A DNA stretch of 64,000 bases from an uncultured Clostridia bacterium (GTDB taxonomy: Bacteria; Bacillota; Clostridia; TANB77; CAG-508), in contig CALXXE010000010.1 of the NCBI GenBank assembly GCA_944392605.1, forward strand, positions 1 to 64,000, in the 5' to 3' direction. Positions 36,688 through 46,198 of the stretch are shown in pieces (position 1 is the stretch's first letter; every line of letters begins with the position of its first letter). Under the pieces are notes generated by a model that was not told the DNA's origin, ran no database searches, and saw only the letters and a list, made by a program, of their open reading frames with translations. A program made the position numbers and the translations under genes.

Positions 36688-37301
36688 TAATTATTACAAC
36701 CACAATTGTTGTTATTCATATTACTCATATAAAATTTCTTTTCTGCAAGTTTATCTTGTACTCCGCGAAGTGCTTCACCGAATCTTTGGAAATGTACTAC
36801 TTCTCTTTCTCTTAAATATCTTAATGGGTCTAATACATCAGGATTATCTCTACATAAATCTATTAGTTTTTCATAAGTTGCTCTTGCTTTTTGTTCAGCT
36901 GCTAAGTCTTCTTGTAAGTTTGCTATAGGGTCTCCTTTACAAGCAAGTACTGATGCTGAAAATGGAACACCTGATGCTGCTTGTGGATATACATCTACAC
37001 CATGATCTGTGTAATATGCACTTAAACCTGCATTTTCTATTTCCTCGATAGAAGCATTTTTAGTTAATTGATGAACAATAGTTCCTACCATCTCAAGGTG
37101 TGCCAACTCCTCTGTTCCTATATCATTAAGAACAGCTTTTGATTTTTGGTCAGGCATACCAAATCTTTGTGATAAATATCTAAGTGATGCTGCAAGTTCT
37201 CCATCAGGTCCTCCATATTGAGATATAATTACTTTAGCAAGTTTTGGGTCTGTACATTTTATATTGATTGGATATTGTAACATTTTATTATAAGTCCACA
37301 T
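36687..37301 (-). CDS. cotJC: Spore coat protein CotJC (manganese catalase fold)
   Basis: A 204-residue di-manganese catalase-like protein. Metal ligands are in TEELAHLEMVG (about residue 65-75) and EQKARATYE, with GVPFSASVLACKGD and REREVVHFQRFGE also typical. It ends in a short Cys/Asn tail (NNNNCGCNN). It is part of the CotJ complex of the spore coat or mother-cell surface. GGAGGAGAAAACTAG precedes the ATG; it directly follows cotJB. Confidence 0.97.
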   Translation of the reverse strand: MWTYNKMLQYPINIKCTDPKLAKVIISQYGGPDGELAASLRYLSQRFGMPDQKSKAVLNDIGTEELAHLEMVGTIVHQLTKNASIEEIENAGLSAYYTDHGVDVYPQAASGVPFSASVLACKGDPIANLQEDLAAEQKARATYEKLIDLCRDNPDVLDPLRYLREREVVHFQRFGEALRGVQDKLAEKKFYMSNMNNNNCGCNN

Positions 37302-37628
37302 CTAGTTTTCTCCTCCTTCCCAAGGCCATGGTTCTTCAAGCCATCTCCATTTATTACAAGGGTAAGTTATTGTTAGAGGTCCATAAACCTTTTGATACAT
37401 ATCTTTCAACCTTTTTAATTCATTGCAATATTTTTTATGCAAACAAAGTGATTTCATGTCTTCTGGATGAGTATCTAAATATAAAGCAAGCTCATTAATT
37501 GCAAATTCAAGACATCTTATGTTTTGTAATAATTCTTCCTTTCTTTCACAATCTATTCTTCTTACTTCATTATCATCATTACTATTCATATTATTACAAG
37601 AACAGTTTCTATTTTCATTTAACAACAT
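37302..37628 (-). CDS. cotJB: Spore coat protein CotJB
   Basis: A 108-residue protein with the CotJB pattern ELALYLDTHPEDMKSL and YGPLTITYP. A Cys/Asn-rich N-terminus (NRNCSCNN) precedes it. It overlaps cotJA by 10 bp and touches cotJC, so the three genes form one operon. Role in coat assembly. GGGAAGGGGTGTAATAA precedes the ATG. Confidence 0.93.
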   Translation of the reverse strand: MLLNENRNCSCNNMNSNDDNEVRRIDCERKEELLQNIRCLEFAINELALYLDTHPEDMKSLCLHKKYCNELKRLKDMYQKVYGPLTITYPCNKWRWLEEPWPWEGGEN

Positions 37629-37978
37629 TTATTACACCCCTTCCCAATAGTATTTGATTCCCTTATAAAGTTTATTTCTTCCATAGATTGACCTGGAACA
37701 TAAGGGCTAACTAATTCTGGAAATATCGTTCCCATTTTTAAACCAACACATGGTTTAAAAGTTTTATCCATATATTGGATTGGAACATAACTTTGAGCTA
37801 GCATTGGATTTTCTGGAAATACATTATATTCTTCATCAAATCCACATCCACAACTGTCATCATAACTTTCATAAGAAGTAACATTACTACATTTATCTTC
37901 TAAAATGTCATCTTGTAACTCACATGAATTATTTTGATAACTATTGTTCATACAATAACATCTTCTATTTCTAAACAT
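37619..37978 (-). CDS. cotJA: Spore coat protein CotJA
   Basis: A 119-residue protein. The start at 37978 follows AAAAGGAGGAGGAAAA; upstream in-frame starts are not supported. The conserved core is PMLAQSYVPIQYMDKTFKP and GTIFPELVSPYVPGQS near the C-terminus. The first half is rich in Cys and acidic residues. First gene of cotJABC, made in the mother cell. Confidence 0.93.
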   Translation of the reverse strand: MFRNRRCYCMNNSYQNNSCELQDDILEDKCSNVTSYESYDDSCGCGFDEEYNVFPENPMLAQSYVPIQYMDKTFKPCVGLKMGTIFPELVSPYVPGQSMEEINFIRESNTIGKGCNKCC

Positions 37979-37999
37979 TTTTCCTCCTCCTTTTACTTT

Positions 38000-38008
38000 T
38001 ATTATATG
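38000..38008 (-). promoter_or_regulatory. Candidate mother-cell -10 element of cotJABC
   Basis: CATATAATA on the minus strand matches the CATAnnnTA -10 of SigE/SigK and lies 22 bp before the cotJA start. cotJ is SigE-dependent in Bacillus, which supports this reading. The -35 is unclear. Confidence 0.4.
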
Positions 38009-38033
38009 CGCAAATAAGACAAATGCCACAAAA

Positions 38034-38063
38034 AAAGATGTAAATTCTACAATTTACATCTTT
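38034..38063 (-). terminator. Terminator after the DUF308 gene
   Basis: AAAGATGTAAATT pairs with AATTTACATCTTT (38036-38063), then a T-run on the minus strand. Confidence 0.7.
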
Positions 38064-38073
38064 ACTTTCTATA

Positions 38074-38607
38074 TTAATCTAAATAATTATCAACTTTTTT
38101 TATAAAAATAAAGCTTTCTATAATATCAACTAATCCATAAATAAGAATTGCAACACCTATTGTTTGTAAAATTGCCCCTGTATTTATTAAAATATAAACA
38201 CCAACAACTATAGTAACTATTGCAAGAAGTAAAGTTACAAGCCATAATCTTGATTTGTAATCTTTCCAAACAATTGCTGTTTGTAAATTCATAATTCCAC
38301 TATATATAATCCATACTGCTATCAATATTCTAAATACTGATAAAATAATATCTGCACAAAACATTATGATAATTCCCACTAAAATCAGAACTGTCGCTAT
38401 GGCAATTAAATAATTATCTTGTTTACCATTTGAATAGTAATCAATTATCTTTAATACTCCCATTACTATAAATATAGCTCCTAGTAATATTGATATAACT
38501 GATACTATTGCTTCTGGCCTTGAAATTAACATTATTCCAAATACTATAAATATTAATGAAACAATAATATCTGTCCAACCTGATTTTTTCAAAAACTTCT
38601 TCCACAT
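38074..38607 (-). CDS. DUF308/HdeD-family membrane protein
   Basis: A 177-residue protein with six short spans and repeated motif LGAIFIVMGVLKIIDY and IAVWIIYSGIMNL, typical of the DUF308 (HdeD) family. In enterobacteria HdeD has a link to acid resistance, but the role in Firmicutes is unknown. AGAAGGTAATAACT precedes the ATG. It lies before a TetR regulator on the same strand with a 73-bp gap. Confidence 0.8.
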   Translation of the reverse strand: MWKKFLKKSGWTDIIVSLIFIVFGIMLISRPEAIVSVISILLGAIFIVMGVLKIIDYYSNGKQDNYLIAIATVLILVGIIIMFCADIILSVFRILIAVWIIYSGIMNLQTAIVWKDYKSRLWLVTLLLAIVTIVVGVYILINTGAILQTIGVAILIYGLVDIIESFIFIKKVDNYLD

Positions 38608-38680
38608 AGTTATTACCTTCTTTATATTATTTATTACATATATAATATACCAAATTAATAATATTTAGACAAGTAGTTAT

Positions 38681-39280
38681 TTATTTTTTCATACCAATTT
38701 TTATAATTTTCAATTCTTTTTCCAGCATTTTTCGTCCTTCTTCTTTAGATATTCTTCCTGAAAAAACTTCCATTGTAACAGATCTAGTTATTGCTGTTAT
38801 AATCCTTAAGCAATAATATAAATCATCATCCGACTCTAATTTCAGCTGTTCTTTATCTATGAATTCTATTAATGATTTCTTATTTTTTAGTATTTCTGTT
38901 TTTTCAAAAACATTAATATTATTTTTCCTTAATTCTTCTAATATATTTTTTGCAAGCCCTACATCAAAATTAAGTATAGTTTCATTAGTTCTATAGTCAT
39001 ATACCTTAAGTGCTGTTTCAAATATATTTCCTTTAGATTCTACTAAACTTTGATACATCATTTCATGGTCCATTAAAACAAATTTTTCTATTATGTATTT
39101 TACTGCATCTTTCTTATCCTCGAAATATTGATAAAAGCTTCCTCTTGGAATTTTAGCTTCTTTTATTATATTAGTAATTGATGCTTGCTCAAAAGATCCT
39201 TTACCAAATTCGTGAATTAATGCTTTTTCTATTCTTTCTTTTTTTTCTTCTTTCAAATTTAAAAAAGTTCTTGATGGCAT
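38681..39280 (-). CDS. TetR/AcrR family transcriptional regulator
   Basis: A 199-residue repressor. The N-terminal helix-turn-helix is FEQASITNIIKEAKIPRGSFYQYFEDKK (positions 33-60), followed by a ligand-binding domain with no known specificity. AAGGAAGGTGATT lies before the ATG at 39280; the GTG at 39289 overlaps it. It may control itself and the downstream DUF308 gene. Confidence 0.9.
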   Translation of the reverse strand: MPSRTFLNLKEEKKERIEKALIHEFGKGSFEQASITNIIKEAKIPRGSFYQYFEDKKDAVKYIIEKFVLMDHEMMYQSLVESKGNIFETALKVYDYRTNETILNFDVGLAKNILEELRKNNINVFEKTEILKNKKSLIEFIDKEQLKLESDDDLYYCLRIITAITRSVTMEVFSGRISKEEGRKMLEKELKIIKIGMKK

Positions 39281-39349
39281 ATTAATCACCTTCCTTATGA
39301 CACTTTGTCGTTTTCAAGATTTTACATTATATTTTCCATTATGTCAAGA

Positions 39350-39386
39350 AAAAAATAACACCTGCTTGTCACAAGTGCTATTTTTT
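39350..39386 (-). terminator. Terminator of rpmF
   Basis: AATAACACCTGCTTGTC pairs with GACAAGTGCTATT-like sequence (about 39355-39380) flanked by A-runs and T-runs, just after the rpmF stop. Confidence 0.65.
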
Positions 39387-39389
39387 TAT

Positions 39390-39581
39390 TTACGCATTTT
39401 CAGTTTCTTTTTTAGCTACTATTTCTTTTCCATCATAATATCCACAATTTTTGCAAACTCTATGTGGCATTATTGGTTCATGACAACGTGGACAAGTTGC
39501 TAAAGTTGGTTGTTCTTTTTTCCATGTTGATCTTTTTTTGTGTGTTCTTGCTTTTGACCATCTTCTTTTTGGTTGTGCCAT
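39390..39581 (-). CDS. rpmF: 50S ribosomal protein L32
   Basis: A 63-residue protein: MAQPKRRWSKARTHKKRS at the start and the zinc-type pattern CPRCHEPIMPHRVCKNCGYY. GGGAACAAGAA precedes the ATG. It stands alone, without the DUF177 and plsX genes usual in Firmicutes. Confidence 0.97.
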   Translation of the reverse strand: MAQPKRRWSKARTHKKRSTWKKEQPTLATCPRCHEPIMPHRVCKNCGYYDGKEIVAKKETENA

Positions 39582-39716
39582 TTCTTGTTCCCTCCTCGCT
39601 CAAGATATTAATATATCTATTTCAATTTTATCAAATTTGGCAATTTCTGACTTTTTTATTAGTCACTATAAGATTATACAAGTATTTTTTGTTTTTGTCA
39701 ATAGTTATATGAGGTT

Positions 39717-40256
39717 TTATTTGCAATATTTTTCGTATAGTTTTTTAAGATTTGTTTTATTTAATGTTTTATCTATGCCATTTTCTACAATATCTGTGAA
39801 TACTTTTGTTATAAACTTTTCAGTCTTTTCATTTACCTGTAAAATCTTTTTTTCTTTATTCCAATAATCTAATTCATATTGATATGTAAAATCTTTTTTC
39901 TTATATGCCATTCCTGCGGCTATCTTGTCACATATCATTTCAACTACATATTTATATGGTATTACAGGAGTTGGATTATTTCCCCTTATATCTACCCAAT
40001 ATTCTTCGTGATGTTTATTTCTCCCCTTATGATGAAGCCAAGCCTTAGAATATCCTTGCATTTTTCTTGCTTCAACATTTGGTGAATGTGAACCATTAAA
40101 ATATTTAACCCCTTCAAAAAATTCAGTTGGAGAATATTTAGACATGTCATGTACGAATCCACGCCATGGTTCCCCAGCCTTTAAGCATAGTTTAAATACT
40201 AACCATCTATGTTTTGTAATAAGTTTCAAATGTAAAAATATATTTTTAAAATGCAT
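39717..40256 (-). CDS. DUF5662 family protein
   Basis: A 179-residue protein with the family block HDMSKYSPTEFFEGVKYF and YSKAWLHHKGRNKHHEEYW near residues 35-90. The His/Asp-rich positions suggest metal binding similar to HD-type proteins, but no function is known. AAGGAAGAAAGTT precedes the ATG. Neighbours are rpmF and the asnB gene on the plus strand. Confidence 0.8.
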   Translation of the reverse strand: MHFKNIFLHLKLITKHRWLVFKLCLKAGEPWRGFVHDMSKYSPTEFFEGVKYFNGSHSPNVEARKMQGYSKAWLHHKGRNKHHEEYWVDIRGNNPTPVIPYKYVVEMICDKIAAGMAYKKKDFTYQYELDYWNKEKKILQVNEKTEKFITKVFTDIVENGIDKTLNKTNLKKLYEKYCK

Positions 40257-40360
40257 AACTTTCTTCCTTTCTACAGCCTAGTTTACTATAATTTTTTTAA
40301 AAAATCAATAAATTTTATTTAAGTATCTGCATAGAATATATAAGTGGAGGTATAAATTAT

Positions 40361-42209
40361 ATGTGTGGATTTGTTGGTTTTGTTAATTTTAAAAAAGATA
40401 TTTCAAAAGATAAAACAATTTTAGAAAATATGAATCAAACATTATCTAAAAGAGGGCCTGATGAAGAAGGCTACTATATAGATAAGTCAGCTGCTTTAGC
40501 TCATAAAAGGTTGATTGTAATCGACCCAGAAGGCCGGAAAACAACCTATGATTGAAAAATATTCTTTTGGTACATATGTTATTGTCTATAATGGACAAAT
40601 ATATAATACAAAGGAATTAAAAGAAACTTTATTAGAGCATAATTTTACAATTAATACTCATTCAGATACAGAAGTTTTATTAAAATCTTATATTTATTAT
40701 GGTAAAAACGTAGTAAATTACTTAAATGGTATTTTTGCCTTTGCTGTTTGGGATACTTCAAAAAATGAATTATTTTTAGCAAGAGACCATTTCGGAGTAA
40801 AGCCTTTATTTTATACACTTCTAGATGATACTCTAATTTTCGGTTCTGAAATAAAAGCATTATTTAAATATCCAGGAGTAGAAAAAACTGTAGATAGTCA
40901 AGGAATCTCTGAATTATTTGGTATTGGTCCCGCTCATACTCCTGGAACCACTGTTTTTAAAGACATTTTCGAGCTAAAGCCTGCTCATTTTGCTGTATAT
41001 AACACTTCAGGAATTCATATTGAACGTTATTGGAAATTACATTCTAAAGAACATACAGATAGCTTAGGAAAAACTTGTGAACATTTAAAATATTTGTTAA
41101 ATGATTCTATTACAAGACAATTAGTTTCTGATATGCCACTTTGTACATTTTTGTCAGGGGGATTAGATTCAAGTATTATAACAAAATTTGCTGCTGATTA
41201 CTATAAATCTCAAGGATTACCTCCTTTAGATACTTATTCAATAGATTACGTGGATAATGATAAAAACTTCGTTAAAAGCGATTTTCAGCCAAATTCAGAT
41301 ACTTTCTATGTAGACTTCATAAGTAAAAGATTAGGAACTAATCATCATAAAATTGTAATAGATACTCCTGAACTCGCAGACGCTTTGGAAGATGCAATGA
41401 TAGCTCGTGATATGCCTGGTATGGCAGATATAGACTCTTCTCTTCTTTTATTTTGTAAGTATGTAAAAAAGGATATGACAGTTTCTTTAACTGGTGAATG
41501 TGCTGATGAAATATTTGGCGGTTATCCTTGGTTCTTCCGTGAAGATGCTTTAAAAAGCAATACATTTCCATGGTCAATATCAATAAAAGAAAGACAGCAC
41601 TTATTAAACCCTTCTATTGGAGAAAAAATAAATTTAAAAGACTATATAGACTATCGTTATAATGAAAGTTTATCTGAAGTAGAAATATTAGATACTGACT
41701 CTAAAGAAACTGCTGAAAAGAGAAAAATATCTCATTTGACTTTAAATTGGTTTATGCAAACACTTCTTGACCGTTCTGATAGAATGGCTATGTATAATGG
41801 ATTTGAGCTTAGAGTTCCTTTCTGTGATTACAGATTAGCAGAATATGTATGGAATATTCCTTGGGAATGGAAAGCTTTAAAAGGAAGAGAAAAAGGATTA
41901 CTTCGTTATATTTGTAAAGACTTCCTTCCTTCTGAAATAGTAGATAGAAAGAAGTCTCCATATCCAAAAACTCATAATCCAACATATTTAGCAAAAGTTA
42001 AAGGTATGCTTTCTAAAATCATGGAAAATAAAAATGCTCCTATTAATAACTTATTAAATCGTAAATATATTCTACAAATATTAGAAACTAATGGCAAAGC
42101 ATTTACTAGACCTTGGTTTGGCCAATTAATGGTAGGTCCACAACTTATGGCATACTTAATCCAAGTAAATCAGTGGCTTGAAAAATATGAACCTAAAATT
42201 AAAATTTAA
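40361..42209 (+). pseudogene. asnB: Asparagine synthase (glutamine-hydrolysing), one frameshift
   Basis: A class II amidotransferase of about 615 residues split by one frameshift. The first part (40361 to about 40530) has the Cys2 nucleophile in MCGFVGF and RGPDEEG; after GACCCAGAAGG an extra C before GGA sends it to a stop at 40555. In the +1 frame GGKQPMIEKYSFGTY continues to the end, with the PPi-loop SGGLDSS, TGECADEIFGGYPW and PYPKTHNPTYL. Everything else is intact, so a sequence error or a very recent mutation is likely. It forms asparagine from aspartate, ATP and glutamine. GGAGGTATAAATTAT precedes the ATG. Confidence 0.88.
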
Positions 42210-42215
42210 AATTAT

Positions 42216-42255
42216 AGAAAATGAGGTTGCTATTTGCAGCCTCGCTTTCTATTTC
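42216..42255 (+). terminator. Terminator after asnB
   Basis: GAAAATGAGGTTGC pairs with GCAGCCTCGCTTTC (42217-42250) followed by T-rich sequence. Confidence 0.65.
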
Positions 42256-42293
42256 ATTAACGAATTTTCTTTAATCTCTTTATGTTTTCTTTT

Positions 42294-43075
42294 TTACAAA
42301 AACTCTTCACTATCTTTTAATTTTACATTTTTTACTTTCCTTATCCATTCGTCTTTTTCTGAATTATTTTTTAAATCATAAATATATACTGTAACATCTT
42401 TTATTTTTGTAATTTTATTTATTAAATCTTCGTCCCCATATGGCGACATACCAAATATATCTAACTTTTCTATATCATCAAGTTTTGCATATAAATCTCC
42501 CATCCCACTTGATGGAAATAAATCATTTGCTGGGTAAAGCTTATCATCTGGATATAAGCCTTCTCCAAAATTATTCTGTTTTGTATAATTTATTATTTCT
42601 GGCATTAGAACTATGTTTCTCGCATCTATAAATATTTTATCGTATCTATATATTCTTTATAAATTATTTCTTTATATTCTTCATTATATTTATATAGGAA
42701 GTTAGAACAAACCATTATTTTAGGACTACTTTCATATTTTCCTATGTGTAGTTTTCCGTGTAAATAAGTTATCTCTTTGTTTATATTAATATTATCATAA
42801 TAGTTTAATGAAAAAATTTTATTGTAATTCTCTAAAGCAGAGATAAATTTAAAAGGAATTTTGGGTATATACACCTTTCTGTCTTGTAAAAAAATACTTT
42901 CAATAGAAATTTTAGCTAATATCTCTATTAATCTGTATCTATCATTTACAGTAAAATTAGCTTTTTTCTGCTTTATGTAACAGAAAACTTTTCCTGATAA
43001 CCTTTCTATATTATCTTTTATTCCACATTCACTCTCTTCATAGAAATTAATATTATTTTCATTGCTCATAAACAT
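42294..43075 (-). pseudogene. SIR2/AbiH-like protein fragment with frameshift
   Basis: Two minus-strand frames, 42626-43075 and 42294-42605, are joined by one missing A at about 42645: KEYIDTIK continues as IFIDARNIVLMPEIIN. The joined ~260-residue protein has FSLNYYDNININKEITYLHG (positions 94-113), like the NYD...HG core of SIR2-like/AbiH proteins, and later LDIFGMSPYGDEDLINK, like the C-terminal Rossmann motif. The N-terminal GNGFD-type motif is absent. Such proteins are often NAD-linked defence effectors, but here the domain is incomplete and the start has no clear ribosome site. It lies 58 bp after dinD. Confidence 0.5.
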
Positions 43076-43133
43076 TTTTGATAATAATTTTGCATTTTTA
43101 TTTATTGCTTTTATTTACTATACTCCAAATTGT

Positions 43134-43988
43134 TTATTTTTTTGGTAGATTACTTTTTCTAGCCATTTTTTTATTTTCTGATTTTACTCTTCTTTCTAAT
43201 TTTTTCAAATCTTCTGCTGGTTTTAAATTTTCAGGTTTTATTCCTCTCTTATTTAACATTTTTCTTACACTTAAGTTATTATCCACATGCTCATCAGTTA
43301 TACTTTCTTCACCATACATATCTTTTTCAGTCACATTGTAATTTGTCATTTCTGTTGCTAAATTTTTTGCTGCAATTGTTAATGTTGGTAAAAAGTCTGC
43401 AAGAGGTCTGTTTTCTTTTACTCCATATTTTGCTTTCATCTGCATTGTATTTAATCCACCAAATAACGCCGAGTCTCCTTTCGAACGAATTCTTGCAAAC
43501 CCTAAATCATCTACTCCTCTTTCATAAATATTTTTAGATAACTGTTTTTCAGATTCTTTTAGTTTTTCTCTCGCTTCTAATCGATTCATTAATTTTATTC
43601 TGTCCTCAATTAGTTCTTGTTTTCTAGTTTGTACTGCAAAATATGTTTGTGCAAATGCGATTTCTTCTTTCTTAGAATCTCCATTTTGAGCTATTAGATA
43701 ACAAGCATATCTTGTTAGCATATAATCTTCAACTTGCCTTTTAGCACCCTTTCCTAAGTCAATCATTTTGCTGACCTTAGCAAAATGATTACTTACACTT
43801 ATACCAGCACTTTCACAAGATATCATTGCTTTATTTATTACCTCTAAAAAATTTCTCCACTGTGTATAACCCAATTGAATCTGCAAATCTCTTGCATACC
43901 AAAATTCTATATTGTCTTTTTCTTCTGTATTAATAATAGAATCAAATTTCTCTTTTAGTTCTATTAACTTGGATTTTTCAAATTCCAT
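43134..43988 (-). CDS. dinD: DNA damage-inducible protein D
   Basis: A 284-residue DinD. The Bro-N-like N-terminus has WYARDLQIQLGYTQWRNFLEV, then CESAGISVSNHFAKVSKMIDL, and DYMLTRYACYLIAQNGDSKK and AFAQTYFAVQTRKQEL. In Escherichia coli DinD is SOS-induced and modulates RecA. AAGGAAAGTGATAGCT precedes the ATG at 43988. It sits between a SIR2-like remnant and an ORF6N remnant, i.e. in a phage/island-type area. Confidence 0.92.
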   Translation of the reverse strand: MEFEKSKLIELKEKFDSIINTEEKDNIEFWYARDLQIQLGYTQWRNFLEVINKAMISCESAGISVSNHFAKVSKMIDLGKGAKRQVEDYMLTRYACYLIAQNGDSKKEEIAFAQTYFAVQTRKQELIEDRIKLMNRLEAREKLKESEKQLSKNIYERGVDDLGFARIRSKGDSALFGGLNTMQMKAKYGVKENRPLADFLPTLTIAAKNLATEMTNYNVTEKDMYGEESITDEHVDNNLSVRKMLNKRGIKPENLKPAEDLKKLERRVKSENKKMARKSNLPKK

Positions 43989-44151
43989 AGCTATCACTTT
44001 CCTTGCTTTATTTACTCATAATAACATATTCGTATCTTTTATTGCTTTTTTGGTATATTTATTACAATATTTATGATATTACTGTATGATATATTTTAAA
44101 ACATTTGTTTGTATTTGTCAAGTGATTTTTCTTATATTTATTTTATCTATA

Positions 44152-44335
44152 TCACTTAATTTTATAATAAGTATCCTTTCTAAGTATAGCTACTCCTTGT
44201 TCTGTAAATACATAAGATAGATATTTTTATTTCTAAATCTATTTGTTTCTAAATTTCTTGAGGCGGTCATAAATTGTGACCACATATTTTCTTTTTCATT
44301 TTCTGTTAATCGGAAACAAAATTCTTCATTTGTTT
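44152..44335 (-). pseudogene. Remnant of an ORF6N-domain protein
   Basis: Minus-strand reading gives TNEEFCFRLTENEKENMW, SQFMTASRNLET and NRFRNKNIYL, then in another frame YVFTEQGVAILRKD, ending at a stop at 44152. This is the ORF6N pattern (EEFCFQLT..E...L.SQFVTAS...FTEQGVAML) with a frameshift and upstream stops. ORF6N proteins are phage anti-repressor-like. No ribosome site is left. Confidence 0.6.
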
Positions 44336-44366
44336 TCTATTATTCTAATATTTATAGAATATAAAA

Positions 44367-44392
44367 GAAGCGGTTTTCCTCCGCTTCCAATA
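44367..44392 (-). terminator. Terminator after the anti-sigma gene
   Basis: GAAGCGG pairs with CCGCTTC (44367-44387) between T-rich tracts, 30 bp after the anti-sigma gene stop on the minus strand. Confidence 0.65.
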
Positions 44393-44416
44393 ATTTTTCT
44401 ATTTTATAATATAATT

Positions 44417-45541
44417 TTAATCTGTTATATTCTCATCAATTTCTAAATCAAATATATCTTCTCCACCAATAACTTCTCCTGTAGTGCAATCAACATAGTA
44501 TGTTCTAGGAATTCCAAAAGGTCTGTTTTCATAAGAGATACTAATTACATAAGCTTTTCTTACTCTTCCATTCATTTTATAAGTATTATAAGAATAAATT
44601 GTTCCATCTTCCAATGTAGTTGTTTCATTACCATTTTCTAATCCATTTTCTTTTAAATATACTTCTGGATTTACTCTTACTATTTCAAGCTTACTATCTA
44701 CACCTTTTTGTGCATAATTTTCGCTATTGATTACTTTATCCTTTTCTTTAGCTATTTCTACAGCTTCTTCCATAGATATCTTTATTTCATTATTTTCAAA
44801 AGGTTCATCATTAATAGAAAAAGTCGTTACCTTATTTATTTTAGGAATAATTGTCATACTAATTGATTGATATCTATTAAATATACCATCATACTCTTTT
44901 GAAAATGAAATATACCACATATAAGATTTTTCTTCATCGTTTCCATCATTAGAACTTACATATGAAAGTTTGTATTCACTTTCATCATATCCATACTCTT
45001 TTAATTTTATTCTTGCTTGTTCTATCATATCCTCTCTATTTGATGTGCATTTTTCTACTTCTTCTAAACTTAAGCCATCCTCGATTTGAAAATGATTTAA
45101 ATTTCCTGTATTTGCGTTAACAAAAAAGTCATCATGTTCGTTTGCAGTAATAACATAAGTAATTTCATCATAATTAGGGGCTTTTTGTAATTCTATATTT
45201 TCTATATCATTTGTACGTAAATCTATTTTATATCTTTTTAATTGCTCTACTGCTTTATTTATTGCTTCTTCTTCACTAATTATTTTTGATAATTCTTCTT
45301 CATTTACTTTTAATTCATCAATATAATTTTCTATTTTTTCCGGCTTAGTAAATACATTTTCATATATCGCAGTTCCTGCATAAGTAATACCAGCAGCTAA
45401 ACCGATTGCAATAACAAATGTTGCAACCATCTTTAAAATCTTTTGTTTACTCATAGGCCTCTCCTCCTTTTCAAAGTTGGATATAGCTACTTTTAGTTTC
45501 ACTTTCTCTAGTATTTTTTTATTTAATTCTCTATTATTCAT
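44417..45541 (-). CDS. Anti-sigma-like membrane protein with PepSY-type repeats
   Basis: A 374-residue protein: short cytoplasmic part (1-33), one span (about 36-58) and an outer domain with two PepSY-like units (LSKIISEEEAINKAVEQL; ISMEEAVEIAKEK; TYYVDCTTGEVIGG). It overlaps the ECF sigma gene by 8 bp, so it most likely binds that sigma factor and senses an envelope signal. AGGGTATAGAT precedes the ATG. The cytoplasmic part lacks a zinc anti-sigma motif. Confidence 0.75.
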   Translation of the reverse strand: MNNRELNKKILEKVKLKVAISNFEKEERPMSKQKILKMVATFVIAIGLAAGITYAGTAIYENVFTKPEKIENYIDELKVNEEELSKIISEEEAINKAVEQLKRYKIDLRTNDIENIELQKAPNYDEITYVITANEHDDFFVNANTGNLNHFQIEDGLSLEEVEKCTSNREDMIEQARIKLKEYGYDESEYKLSYVSSNDGNDEEKSYMWYISFSKEYDGIFNRYQSISMTIIPKINKVTTFSINDEPFENNEIKISMEEAVEIAKEKDKVINSENYAQKGVDSKLEIVRVNPEVYLKENGLENGNETTTLEDGTIYSYNTYKMNGRVRKAYVISISYENRPFGIPRTYYVDCTTGEVIGGEDIFDLEIDENITD

Positions 45542-46082
45542 ATCTATACCCTCCTTTTTCTAATTCTTTCTTTATCTTTTTTCTTATTCTATGAAGTCTT
45601 GTCTTTACCTTAGATTCACTAACTCCTAATATTTTAGCTATTTCTTTTATTTTTCTTTGTTCATAATAAAATAGAATAAATATTTCTTTACTTTCTTTGT
45701 CTGTATCATTTACAATATTTTCTATAAACTTCACTTTATCTTGTTCTTCATATAAACTTTCTACCTCCTCTTTAGTACTAAAAATATTTTGATAATCTTC
45801 TAAATTCACACTATTATATTTAGTTTTATTTTTTCTTAATTTATTAAATAAAATATTTTTAGAAACACCTATTAAATAGTTACTTATTTTATCATCTAAA
45901 TCCATTTTCTTATAATTCTTCCAAAGAACAAAGAAAGTATCTGCAATTACCTCTTCAATATCTTCTATTTTTAAATTATAACTATGGTTTTTTATATTTT
46001 TATATAAAAATCCACTATAATCAATAATTACTTTTTCAATATTAAGTTCTTCTTTTTCTATATAATCTTTTAGCTTTTTCAA
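45534..46082 (-). CDS. ECF-type RNA polymerase sigma factor
   Basis: A 182-residue sigma-70 factor: region 2 with EDIEEVIADTFFVLWKNY and SNYLIGVSKNIL, and region 4 with YYEQRKIKEIAKILGVSESKVKTRLHRIRK. It should direct transcription in response to the signal held by the overlapping membrane protein. The start is TTG about 13 bases after AAGGAG, a wide spacing. Confidence 0.88.
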   Translation of the reverse strand: MKKLKDYIEKEELNIEKVIIDYSGFLYKNIKNHSYNLKIEDIEEVIADTFFVLWKNYKKMDLDDKISNYLIGVSKNILFNKLRKNKTKYNSVNLEDYQNIFSTKEEVESLYEEQDKVKFIENIVNDTDKESKEIFILFYYEQRKIKEIAKILGVSESKVKTRLHRIRKKIKKELEKGGYRYE

Positions 46083-46159
46083 TTTATATATAAATCTCCT
46101 TCTTGTTTTAAGATATCTTATATACTTATAATACCATTATTAAAAAAAAGGTTACAAAA

Positions 46160-46195
46160 AAGAAGTAAATAAAATATTTTACTTACTTCTTTAAA
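46160..46195 (-). terminator. Terminator after the glycosyltransferase gene
   Basis: AAAGAAGTAAATA and TACTTACTTCTTT pair at 46160-46193, next to the stop of the minus-strand glycosyltransferase gene. Confidence 0.6.
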
Positions 46196-46198
46196 TAT

